This document shows, piece after piece, positions 1 through 5,838 of a DNA stretch of 14,126 bases; within the stretch, counting starts at the first letter, position 1; each line of letters opens with the position of its first letter. Under the pieces are notes generated by a model that was not told the DNA's origin, ran no database searches, and saw only the letters and a program-made list of their open reading frames with translations. The position numbers were made by a program, and so were the translations under genes. Origin of the DNA: an uncultured Oscillospiraceae bacterium. Its GTDB lineage: Bacteria; Bacillota_A; Clostridia; Oscillospirales; Oscillospiraceae. The DNA lies in assembly GCA_900754605.1 (NCBI GenBank), contig CAAEDK010000016.1, positions 1-14,126 of the forward strand. The letters are read 5' to 3'.

Positions 1-37
1 CCGGATACATTCCGGTGGCGGCACTCCCTTTCTTTTT
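1..37 (+). terminator. Right part of a probable intrinsic terminator, cut by the window edge
   Basis: The first bases contain CCGG (1-4) and CCGG (12-15), then a GC-rich run ending in CACTCCC (22-28) followed by TTTCTTTTT (29-37). This is the form of the descending arm and T tract of a rho-independent terminator. The matching arm (GGGAGTG...) would lie before position 1, so the stem cannot be confirmed. It would end a plus-strand gene that converges on the minus-strand XRE gene. Confidence 0.3.
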
Positions 38-47
38 ACAATGTTAA

Positions 48-278
48 TCAGTCGTCCTCCAACAGTTTGGAGGGCTGAATCTTCAATACTTGGGCAATTT
101 TGAACAGGGTCTCCAAGGATACACCCCGAATTGTTCCTGTTCCTTCTACCTGGCCGACAAAATTAACACTTTTTCCGATCCGTTCAGCAAGAACCTCCTG
201 TGTCAATCCTGCCTTTTTTCTGTAATAGGCGATTTTTAAGCCCAGAGTGATATATCGTTCCGGAAACTCTGTCTGCAT
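48..278 (-). CDS. Small XRE-family helix-turn-helix transcriptional regulator
   Basis: A 76-residue protein made almost entirely of one Cro/C1-type helix-turn-helix domain. The segment LGLKIAYYRKKAGLTQEVLA is the typical first half, with Q in 'LTQE' at the usual conserved position. GKSVNFVGQVEGTGT contains the recognition helix, and 'SLETLFKIAQVLKIQPSKLL' closes the domain. I chose the ATG at 278 because GGGAGGTG lies just upstream at good spacing; an in-frame ATG at 296 would place that ribosome binding site inside the gene. No ligand or dimerisation domain is attached, so it is probably a DNA-binding repressor. It diverges from the SLOG-like gene at 435, and the repeats at 347-398 between them are a plausible binding site (inference). 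Proteins of this size and type are common on mobile elements of gut Firmicutes. Confidence 0.85.
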   Translation of the reverse strand: MQTEFPERYITLGLKIAYYRKKAGLTQEVLAERIGKSVNFVGQVEGTGTIRGVSLETLFKIAQVLKIQPSKLLEDD

Positions 279-346
279 CACTTCACCTCCCAACATTATG
301 CTACCAACAGAACAGTTAAAATATAATTGAAACCAATTAGAGGATT

Positions 347-398
347 ATTTACTTTAAGTAAATGTTTATATATAATAAGAGGTGGAACATTTACTTAA
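347..398 (+). promoter_or_regulatory. Candidate operator: three ATTTACTT half-sites forming nested dyads
   Basis: ATTTACTT occurs at 347-354, its reverse complement AAGTAAAT at 356-363, and a third copy at 389-396. The first two make a 17-base palindrome with one central base. The second and third belong to a 13-bp perfect inverted repeat, TTAAGTAAATGTT (354-366) and AACATTTACTTAA (386-398), 19 bases apart. The copies at 347 and 389 point the same way and lie 42 bp apart, about four helical turns, which would suit cooperative binding. The array overlaps the promoter described next. The divergent XRE protein is the nearest candidate binder. Confidence 0.6.
348..376 (+). promoter_or_regulatory. 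Sigma-A-like promoter for the SLOG-like gene
   Basis: TTTACT (348-353) and a perfect TATAAT (371-376) are separated by 17 bases, giving a predicted start near 383. The -35 box lies inside the first operator half-site, and the third half-site lies just downstream of the predicted start, so a bound protein should repress. The next gene on this strand begins at 435. Confidence 0.55.
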
Positions 399-434
399 GG
401 GAGCTGTTGGTCAGAAAATGCCAACGAGAACGAC

Positions 435-914
435 ATGGATCTATTTACCGTCAGTTTCTTTGGACATCGGATCGTTCCGGAATTTCGGGAAGCGGAAGAG
501 CGTGTGGAGTCGCTGATCCACACATTGCTTTTGGAAAAGGAATATGTGGAGTTTCTGGTTGGCCGTAACGGAGACTTTGATCAGATTGTCTCTTCTGCCG
601 TCAAGCGCCAACAGCGCCGTGTGCGGGATGACAATAGCGCCCTGATTTTGGTACTTCCGTATCCGACGGCAGAGCTACGGGACAATCTGGAGAACTTTGA
701 AGCATATTATGATGAAATTGAACTGTGCAGCGCCGCCGCTGGCAGCCATCCGAAGGGTGCCATTCAGATTCGCAACCGGCAGATGGTGGATCGAAGCGAC
801 CTTGTGGTATTCTGTGTGGATCATTCCAGCGGCGGAGCATATCAAACTCTGCGTTACGCCCAGAGAAAGAAAAAAGAAACCCTGAATCTCGCACACTTTG
901 AAGGTTACAGGTGA
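435..914 (+). CDS. SLOG-superfamily (DUF1273/YpsA-like) protein
   Basis: A 159-residue protein. The N-terminus 'FTVSFFGHR' (residues 4-12) carries the GHR motif of the DUF1273/YpsA branch of the SLOG Rossmann-like fold. 'VGRNGDFD' (42-49) is the matching glycine-rich turn, 'ALILVLPY' (69-76) is a core beta strand, and 'MVDRSDLVVFCVDHSSGGAYQT' (117-138) holds the second glycine-rich motif. SLOG domains are thought to bind or process nucleotide-derived ligands and recur in stress and mobile-element contexts; the specific role of this protein is unknown. I chose ATG 435 because the frame has a stop at 396-398 and no other ATG before it. The ribosome binding site is weak (GAGAAC). A sigma-A-like promoter under a palindromic operator precedes it. 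Confidence 0.7.
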   Translation: MDLFTVSFFGHRIVPEFREAEERVESLIHTLLLEKEYVEFLVGRNGDFDQIVSSAVKRQQRRVRDDNSALILVLPYPTAELRDNLENFEAYYDEIELCSAAAGSHPKGAIQIRNRQMVDRSDLVVFCVDHSSGGAYQTLRYAQRKKKETLNLAHFEGYR

Positions 915-975
915 GAGTTTGCGTGACACTCTACACAGCTGATAGGAAAATTAACTGTCCCTAACGGAAAATGAC

Positions 976-1004
976 TTGACTGGTTAGCGACTGCTAACTA
1001 TAAT
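976..1004 (+). promoter_or_regulatory. Near-consensus promoter containing a GGTTAG-N6-CTAAC operator dyad
   Basis: TTGACT (976-981), a 17-base spacer and TATAAT (999-1004) form a strong sigma-A-type promoter. Inside it lies TGGTTAG (981-987), CGACTG, CTAACTA (994-1000); within this, GTTAGC-GACT-GCTAAC (983-998) is a perfect inverted repeat. The dyad fills the spacer and touches both boxes, so a bound protein would block polymerase. The half-sites resemble those of DtxR/IdeR iron boxes (consensus TTAGGTTAGSCTAACCTAA), but the spacing is six bases rather than one, so the regulator is unproven. The same motif recurs at 4500-4519. Confidence 0.75.
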
Positions 1005-1039
1005 CAAGCATAGAGTATCATACCTTTTGAAAGGCGACT

Positions 1040-1126
1040 ATGGAAAAATGTAAAATTGATAAGGGCTCTGTACCGGAGATTCTTATACAGTGTTCGGTTG
1101 CACCTGTTAGCCACTGGCAAAGCTGA
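1040..1126 (+). CDS. Possible 28-residue leader peptide upstream of the ZIP gene
   Basis: ATG at 1040 is preceded by GAAAGG at a five-base spacing and opens a 28-codon frame (begins MEKCKIDKGS, ends SHWQS) stopped by TGA at 1124-1126. It lies at the start of a leader of about 190 nt between the predicted transcription start (near 1011) and the ZIP start codon. It is in the same frame as the ZIP gene, with the frame open between its stop and the ZIP start. It could be a regulatory leader ORF, a remnant of a longer N-terminus, or chance. I do not recognise the peptide. Confidence 0.3.
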   Translation: MEKCKIDKGSVPEILIQCSVAPVSHWQS

Positions 1127-1201
1127 CCGACAGATCGATGTGCCTCCGAATCATCCGGATCGACTTTGCAGAAAACCACTGCGGCAAGATTGGAGGAGAA
1201 T

Positions 1202-1987
1202 ATGCCGATTGAACTATGGCAAGGGCTACTGATTCCCTTTGCCGGGACGACGCTGGGGGCGGCCTGCGTCTTTTTTATGCGGAACAATTTGGGTGAGATG
1301 GTACAGCGTGCGCTCACCGGCTTTGCGGCGGGGGTCATGGTGGCGGCTTCCATCTGGAGCCTGCTGCTGCCCGCGATGGAGCAGGCAGCGGACATGGGGC
1401 GGTGGTCCTTTGTCCCCGCCGTTGTGGGTTTCTGGCTGGGAATCTTTTTCTTGCTGGGGCTGGATCGGCTGATCCCGCATCTGCACCGCGGCAGCGCGGA
1501 GGCCGAGGGCATCAAAAGCAGTCTTGGAAAAACAACCATGCTGACCTTGGCTGTGGCGCTGCACAATATTCCGGAAGGAATGGCGGTAGGGGCGGTCTAT
1601 GCCGGGTGGCTCTACGGAGACAGCGGTATCACGCTGGCGGGGGCGCTGGCTCTTTCTCTGGGAATTGCCATTCAGAACTTCCCGGAGGGCGCGATCATTT
1701 CCATGCCCCTGAAAGCGGAGGGGTTCTCCAAATCCCGCTCCTTCCTGTATGGGACGCTGTCCGGCGCAGTGGAGCCCATAGGTGCGATTCTGACCATCCT
1801 TCTGGCGGGGATTTTGGTTCCGGTACTGCCTTACGCCCTGAGCTTTGCCGCCGGAGCGATGGTCTATGTGGTAGTGGAAGAATTGATCCCGGAGATGTCA
1901 GTGGGAAAGCACTCCAATATAGGGACTATTCTGTTTGCAGTCGGTTTTACCCTCATGATGACGCTGGATGTGGCGCTGGGTGCTTGA
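1202..1987 (+). CDS. ZIP-family divalent metal transporter
   Basis: A 261-residue, highly hydrophobic protein with about eight membrane segments. It has the ZIP metal-site signatures: HNIPEG (residues 121-126) in the TM4 region, QNFPEG (158-163) in the TM5 region, and 'SGAVEPIGA' (188-196) plus 'EELIPE' (226-231) in later helices. These correspond to the binuclear metal centre known from bacterial ZIP proteins such as the Bordetella one, with Asn where that protein has Asp in the QDxPEG motif. It should import Zn2+, Fe2+ or a similar ion across the cytoplasmic membrane; the exact metal cannot be read from sequence. ATG 1202 was chosen for the strong GGAGGAG just upstream. It is the first large gene after the 976-1004 promoter and heads the methyltransferase genes; the next gene begins 18 bases after its stop. 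Confidence 0.93.
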   Translation: MPIELWQGLLIPFAGTTLGAACVFFMRNNLGEMVQRALTGFAAGVMVAASIWSLLLPAMEQAADMGRWSFVPAVVGFWLGIFFLLGLDRLIPHLHRGSAEAEGIKSSLGKTTMLTLAVALHNIPEGMAVGAVYAGWLYGDSGITLAGALALSLGIAIQNFPEGAIISMPLKAEGFSKSRSFLYGTLSGAVEPIGAILTILLAGILVPVLPYALSFAAGAMVYVVVEELIPEMSVGKHSNIGTILFAVGFTLMMTLDVALGA

Positions 1988-2005
1988 GTGAGTGAAGGTG
2001 AAAAA

Positions 2006-2698
2006 ATGGGACAAGAAGAGCGGATTCAAAACGCCTACCGGGGATTGGGAGGCAAACGGACATTTTATGATGGCATGATCACCTGTTCCACCCTGTTAGG
2101 CCGGGCGGTGTGCAGTCTGGTATGGGAAATGGGCCGTGCGGAAACCCAGGACTACCTTTGCGCCGCCCTTTCCGGAATACCGGAGGGTTTTTCCGGAAGA
2201 CTGCTGGAAGTCCCCGTGGGTACCGGCATACTGACCATGCCCCTCTATCGGGAAATGCCGGAGGCGGAGATCACCTGCCTGGATTACTCGCCGGAGATGC
2301 TGGAGCGGGCAAAATCCCGGGGCGAGGGACTTGCCCATGTGCGCTTTCAGCAGGGGGATGTGGGGGCGCTGCCTTTTGGGGACGGCAGTTTTGACATCGT
2401 GCTCTCGCTCAACGGCTTTCATGCGTTCCCGGACAAAGAGGCCGCTTGGCGGGAGATCTTTCGTGTACTGCGGCCCGGCGGGACCTTCTGCGGCTGCTTC
2501 TATGTGCGGGGACAAAACCGCCGCACGGACTGGCTAATCCGCAGGCTGTATGTGCCAAAGGGCTGGTTCACCCCGCCCTTTGAGACGGCGGAGAGCCTGC
2601 GGCGGCGTCTGGAGGAAACATTCGGGCCGGCAAAGGTTCGCACCGTTCAGGGCATAGCCTCTTTTGTCTGCCGGAAGGCGAAGGAGAAACACCCGTAA
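2006..2698 (+). CDS. Class I SAM-dependent methyltransferase, UbiE-like
   Basis: A 230-residue soluble protein with a class I methyltransferase core. Motif I is LLEVPVGTG (67-75 region), where Pro takes the place of the usual Gly in E-x-G-x-G-x-G. The acidic loop is 'ITCLDYSPEMLERAK' (89-103), motif II is 'FDIVLSLNGFHAFPD' (129-143), and 'RVLRPGG' (153-159) is the post-core loop typical of UbiE/Methyltransf_11 proteins. The substrate is not recognisable. ATG 2006 was chosen because AAGGTG sits upstream; a GTG at 1988, abutting the ZIP stop, is in frame but has no clear ribosome binding site. The gene is tightly coupled to the ZIP transporter and followed 41 bases later by another methyltransferase, which suggests a joint job on one ligand or metal complex. 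Confidence 0.88.
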   Translation: MGQEERIQNAYRGLGGKRTFYDGMITCSTLLGRAVCSLVWEMGRAETQDYLCAALSGIPEGFSGRLLEVPVGTGILTMPLYREMPEAEITCLDYSPEMLERAKSRGEGLAHVRFQQGDVGALPFGDGSFDIVLSLNGFHAFPDKEAAWREIFRVLRPGGTFCGCFYVRGQNRRTDWLIRRLYVPKGWFTPPFETAESLRRRLEETFGPAKVRTVQGIASFVCRKAKEKHP

Positions 2699-2739
2699 AC
2701 GAATTGTACACAAATATTGAACAACAGGAGGAAAATCAA

Positions 2740-3555
2740 ATGCAGCAAAAGCGTAATCAACAAGCAGAAATTCGTCTCGGCAGTCACGGCGAAGACTACG
2801 GGAGCTGGATGTCCAATCCCGTGTTCTATATTATCGGCGGCATCACGGCTCTGGCCGTGGTTTTGGCCATACTCTCCTTTTCGGTGTTCCACATCACAGC
2901 TCTCGGCGTTCTGTTCTCAGTTGTTACGGCGGCGCTGGCAGCCCTGCTGGTCTGGATCACATGGATCAGGCGCCAGTATGCCTTTGGCGGCGGCGGGATT
3001 ATGGAACAGGTTCACCGGGTCGTTCTCTCTCATCTGGACTATGACGGCCAGGGCGGTCTCTTGGAAGTCGGCTGCGGCTCCGGAGCCCTGTCGATTCGTG
3101 CGGCCCTGACCTGGCCGGAGTCAAAGGTCACTGGCATGGACTACTGGGGAGCTGTTTACAATTACAGCAAGGCCCTCTGTGAGAAAAACGCCGCAAGTGA
3201 AGGCGTGGCCTCCCGGTGTGTGTTCCGGCATGGCGACGCCAATCATCTGGATTTCCCCGATGAGAGTTTTGACGCGGTCATCAGCAACTATGTCTACCAC
3301 AATGTCATGGGAGCCGATATGCACAAACTGTTGCTGGAGAGCCTGCGGGTGCTGAAAAAAGGCGGCGTCTTCGCTCTGAATGATGACATGAAGCCCAAGC
3401 TGTACGGCGATATGGATGTCTTTGCCCAAAAACTGCGGGAGATGGGCTATCAGGACGTCCGGCTCATTGATACCGCGGAAGAAGCCTTCGGTTCACGCCG
3501 CCGGGCTGCCATGATGATGCTGGGCTCTTCCCGGCTGCTTGTGGGCAGAAAGTAA
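2740..3555 (+). CDS. Membrane-anchored class I SAM-dependent methyltransferase
   Basis: A 271-residue protein with two parts. Residues about 28-50 and 53-75 are two hydrophobic helices with a very short turn, followed by the basic stop 'IRRQY'. The C-terminal part is a class I methyltransferase: motif I LLEVGCGSG (107-115), acidic loop 'KVTGMDYWG' (129-137), motif II 'FDAVISNYVYHNV' (177-189), and 'RVLKKGG' (203-209). The hairpin anchor should place the catalytic domain on the cytoplasmic face of the membrane, which suggests a hydrophobic substrate or physical coupling to a transporter (inference). ATG 2740 has AGGAGGA at seven bases; an earlier in-frame start at 2704 has none. The next gene begins 24 bases after the stop. 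Confidence 0.85.
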   Translation: MQQKRNQQAEIRLGSHGEDYGSWMSNPVFYIIGGITALAVVLAILSFSVFHITALGVLFSVVTAALAALLVWITWIRRQYAFGGGGIMEQVHRVVLSHLDYDGQGGLLEVGCGSGALSIRAALTWPESKVTGMDYWGAVYNYSKALCEKNAASEGVASRCVFRHGDANHLDFPDESFDAVISNYVYHNVMGADMHKLLLESLRVLKKGGVFALNDDMKPKLYGDMDVFAQKLREMGYQDVRLIDTAEEAFGSRRRAAMMMLGSSRLLVGRK

Positions 3556-3579
3556 TTCGTCCAAATAGGAGGGTTGACC

Positions 3580-4413
3580 ATGTCCAAGTTGGGTGTTGTA
3601 GAGGACACGCTGTTTGTCCCCATGCTGGGCAGGATCTATGCCAGCAAGTACTGCCCGCAGATCCTGTACGATCCAAAGGCGCTGGAACTGAAAAAGAAAC
3701 TGCCTTCCGGCCTGTCGGAGCAGGACGGACAGAGCCAGTATACCCTGCTGGCCTCCGCCGCCCGGTCCGCCAATATGGACCGGTACATCCGGACCTTTCT
3801 GGAGCACAGGCCGAACGGCGTGGTCGTTCAGCTCGGCTGCGGTCTGGAGACGACATATTCCCGCTGCGACAACGGAAGGTCGCGCTGGTATGCCGTGGAT
3901 CTGCCCCATGTGGTGGAGTACCGGCGAGAGCTGCTGCCGGAGCCGGAGCGGGAGACCTATCTCGCCGGAGACGCCTTTGCCGAGGACTGGATCAGGCAGA
4001 TCCGCGCCGATGTGCCGGATGCTCCTATTCTGGTCACCGCCGGCGGCCTGTTCCACTATTTTGAGGAAAGCAAGGTTGTGGGCCTCCTGCGGATGCTCAC
4101 GGGGTTTGGAGAGATTGAAATCGTCTTTGATACCGTGAGCAAAAGCGGTATGGCCATGATGCGGAAAAAGTACATGAAGCAAGTGGGCCACGGAGATGCG
4201 CAGATGTTTTTCTATGTGGATTCCGCATCGGTGCTGGCCGGAAAAATCGGCAGTGGGGTCAGGGTGCTGGCTGAGGAGCCTTATTACCGCCATATCACCC
4301 GAACCGGATTGAAGCTGTCCACCAAGGTCAGCATGGCAGTTTCGGACCGATTCTGTATGGTGAAGATGGTACATCTCTGTCACAGCGCTAAATTCCATGA
4401 CCAAACAGGATAA
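3580..4413 (+). CDS. LCM/PPM1-type (COG3315) O-methyltransferase family protein
   Basis: A 277-residue protein of the leucine carboxyl methyltransferase-like class, seen in 'SARSANMDRYIRTFL' (62-74), the SAM-binding segment 'VVVQLGCGLETTYSRC' (81-96), 'WYAVDLPHVVEYRRELLP' (103-120), and 'ILVTAGGLFHYF' (150-161). Family members methylate carboxyl or hydroxyl groups on small molecules in secondary metabolism; the substrate here is unknown. ATG 3580 was chosen over a TTG at 3574 because AGGAGGG (3567-3573) is then correctly spaced. It is the third consecutive methyltransferase and each is of a different subfamily, so they are not recent duplicates. The transcript probably ends at, or is attenuated by, the hairpin at 4470-4490. 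Confidence 0.87.
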   Translation: MSKLGVVEDTLFVPMLGRIYASKYCPQILYDPKALELKKKLPSGLSEQDGQSQYTLLASAARSANMDRYIRTFLEHRPNGVVVQLGCGLETTYSRCDNGRSRWYAVDLPHVVEYRRELLPEPERETYLAGDAFAEDWIRQIRADVPDAPILVTAGGLFHYFEESKVVGLLRMLTGFGEIEIVFDTVSKSGMAMMRKKYMKQVGHGDAQMFFYVDSASVLAGKIGSGVRVLAEEPYYRHITRTGLKLSTKVSMAVSDRFCMVKMVHLCHSAKFHDQTG

Positions 4414-4469
4414 AGTCGTCCAATCGGAGCGGAAAGAACTGCGATGTGCCGCTATACTCAGTAAGGAGG

Positions 4470-4490
4470 GGCGCGCTGAGCGCCTTTTCT
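4470..4490 (+). terminator. Short hairpin with T tract between the methyltransferase and ECF genes
   Basis: GGCGC (4470-4474) and GCGCC (4480-4484) form a five-bp all-GC stem around a five-base loop, followed at once by TTTTCT (4485-4490). This fits a weak intrinsic terminator or attenuator. It lies only about ten bases before the second operator dyad, so it marks a boundary between two transcription units or a step-down within one. Confidence 0.5.
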
Positions 4491-4499
4491 CAGAAATAA

Positions 4500-4519
4500 T
4501 GGTTAGCATAATCTAACCA
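4500..4519 (+). promoter_or_regulatory. Second GGTTAG-N6-CTAACC operator dyad
   Basis: TGGTTAG (4500-4506), CATAAT, CTAACCA (4513-4519) is a perfect seven-bp inverted repeat with a six-base spacer. It has the same half-sites and the same spacing as the dyad at 981-1000. The spacer CATAAT could itself be a -10 box, but the matching -35 (CTTTTC at 4484-4489) is poor, so a promoter is suspected rather than shown. It lies 22 bases before the S-component start codon. Confidence 0.65.
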
Positions 4520-4541
4520 CATGAATGGAGAGCGGTACATC

Positions 4542-5141
4542 ATGAATACGCAGAAAAAAGGGATGACGGGAAAGGACATCATTACGGTGGGAATTTTCTC
4601 CGCCATCTACTTTGTCATTAACTTTGCTTTTATGCTTCTCAGCGGTCTGCATCCTCTGCTTTGGATCTTGATGCCTGGCCTGATCGCCATATTTGCGGGT
4701 ATCCCATTCCTGATGATGTGTACTAAGGTGCCAAAGACCGGTGCGGTGGTTCTGATGGGCTTTATTACGGCCTTGATCTACTTTGTTACTGGCCAATTCA
4801 CGGTGGTAATTCTCATTGCTTTTGCGGTGAGCTGCATCCTGGCGGAGCTTTGCCGGATCTGTAGCCATTACCGGTCTTTCCGCGGCAACGCTCTGGCCTA
4901 TGTGTTCTTCTCGCTGGGGATGATCGGCTCCCCGCTGCCTGTCTGGATCATGCGGGACAGTTTCCTGGCGCAAATCAGCCAGCAGGGAATGCCGGAAGCC
5001 TATGTCTCTACCTTGGCAGCATTGACCTCCCCGGGTATGATCGTGGTTCTGGTGGGGGCTCCTATTGTAGGAGCGATACTGGGTATCCTGCTGGCCAAGG
5101 GAATGTTCCGCAAGCACTTTGAGAAGGCGGGGATTCTGTAA
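4542..5141 (+). CDS. MptD/Trep_Strep-family ECF transporter S component
   Basis: A 199-residue membrane protein with about six hydrophobic segments and few charges. It has the character of substrate-binding S components of energy-coupling factor transporters, matching the MptD/Trep_Strep (TIGR02185-type) group: 'MTGKDIITVGIFSAIYFVINF' near the N-terminus (8-28) and 'GAPIVGAILGILLAKGMFRKHFEKAGI' at the C-terminus (172-198). The small residues in the first helix (GIFSA) fit the S-EcfT interface. The ligand of this family is not established; the context here points to a metal or metal complex. I chose ATG 4542 because GGAGAG (4527-4532) precedes it; an in-frame ATG at 4521 abuts the operator dyad and lacks a ribosome binding site. 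The EcfT gene follows after one base. Confidence 0.83.
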   Translation: MNTQKKGMTGKDIITVGIFSAIYFVINFAFMLLSGLHPLLWILMPGLIAIFAGIPFLMMCTKVPKTGAVVLMGFITALIYFVTGQFTVVILIAFAVSCILAELCRICSHYRSFRGNALAYVFFSLGMIGSPLPVWIMRDSFLAQISQQGMPEAYVSTLAALTSPGMIVVLVGAPIVGAILGILLAKGMFRKHFEKAGIL

Positions 5142-5142
5142 C

Positions 5143-5838
5143 ATGGAGGAGGCACGGCGCTGTTTGGTGTTCGACCCCAGGGTGGGTCTTGCTCTGCTGG
5201 TTTTCGCCAATCTGGCAGCCTTTAGTGAGCAACCTTTTTGGATGGAAATGATATGGATCGGTTTTCTCCTGCTCCTGATGCTGCTCCATCGCTGCTTTGC
5301 CATGGTGGGGAAAAGCCTCTTGATCTTCGGAGGAATCCTGTGCCTGCAATACTGGATTCTGCCGGCTGCGCCGGGATGGGTTGCTACCAGCTTCTCTATT
5401 TTTGCCAACTATGCCCGCCGAATGATGCCTTGCCTGATGCTCGGCTTTCTGATGCTTCGCCGGACGCCTATGCCTTATCTGGTGGCTGGAATGCGGAAGA
5501 TCCATTTCCCTCAGCGGCTGATCGTAGCCGTCTCGGTGACGCTGCGGTACTTCCCAGCCATTCGGGAAGAGACAGGCTATATCCGCGATGCGATGCGATT
5601 GCGGGGCATCCGGGGATTGGCAAAGCTGGAGGGAATCATGGTTCCCCTGATGGTCTCCGCTACCGGCACTGCGGAGGAGCTGTCCGCAGCGGCAGTAACC
5701 CGGGGAATCGAGGACCCGGCGCCTAAGACCAGTCTGGTGGAGCTGCGGGCCTCGCCGGTGGACAGCGCCGCATTTGTCGTGGGCGTGGGGTTGACTGCTG
5801 CCCTTCTGGCGGCCAAATTGGGGGTGTTTCCATGGTAG
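5143..5838 (+). CDS. ecfT: ECF transporter transmembrane component EcfT
   Basis: A 231-residue membrane protein of the EcfT (CbiQ-like) family. N-terminal membrane helices run through about residue 75. A cytoplasmic coupling region carries the two Arg-Gly motifs that contact the ATPases: DAMRLRG (149-155) and AAAVTRG (182-188). A final helix lies near 208-224. EcfT joins the S component to the ATPase and transmits the power stroke. ATG 5143 begins one base after the S-component stop. The 3' end overlaps the ATPase gene by seven bases, which implies translational coupling of the complete importer. It is slightly shorter than the roughly 260 residues common for EcfT. Confidence 0.9.
   Translation: MEEARRCLVFDPRVGLALLVFANLAAFSEQPFWMEMIWIGFLLLLMLLHRCFAMVGKSLLIFGGILCLQYWILPAAPGWVATSFSIFANYARRMMPCLMLGFLMLRRTPMPYLVAGMRKIHFPQRLIVAVSVTLRYFPAIREETGYIRDAMRLRGIRGLAKLEGIMVPLMVSATGTAEELSAAAVTRGIEDPAPKTSLVELRASPVDSAAFVVGVGLTAALLAAKLGVFPW

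Noticed and set aside
950..985. Imperfect direct repeat of GGAAAAT before the first promoter
   Set aside because: Only about seven bases match exactly with partial similarity after; too short in an AT-rich stretch to support a function.
1124..1126. In-frame TGA before the ZIP gene read as selenocysteine
   Set aside because: The sequence before it resembles no selenoprotein, no bacterial SECIS-type hairpin is evident after it, and the ZIP protein is complete from 1202 with its own ribosome binding site.
1011..1201. Known riboswitch class in the ZIP leader
   Set aside because: I could not find the conserved core of any metal, cobalamin or SAM riboswitch by eye. A covariance-model search would settle it.
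2006..4413. The three methyltransferases as tandem duplicates
   Set aside because: Their lengths, SAM motifs and subfamily signatures differ (UbiE-like, membrane-anchored, LCM-type), so recent duplication is not supported.
3493..4509. Minus-strand open frame of 338 codons opposite the third methyltransferase
   Set aside because: No recognisable family, and it covers a well-supported methyltransferase, a terminator and an operator on the other strand.
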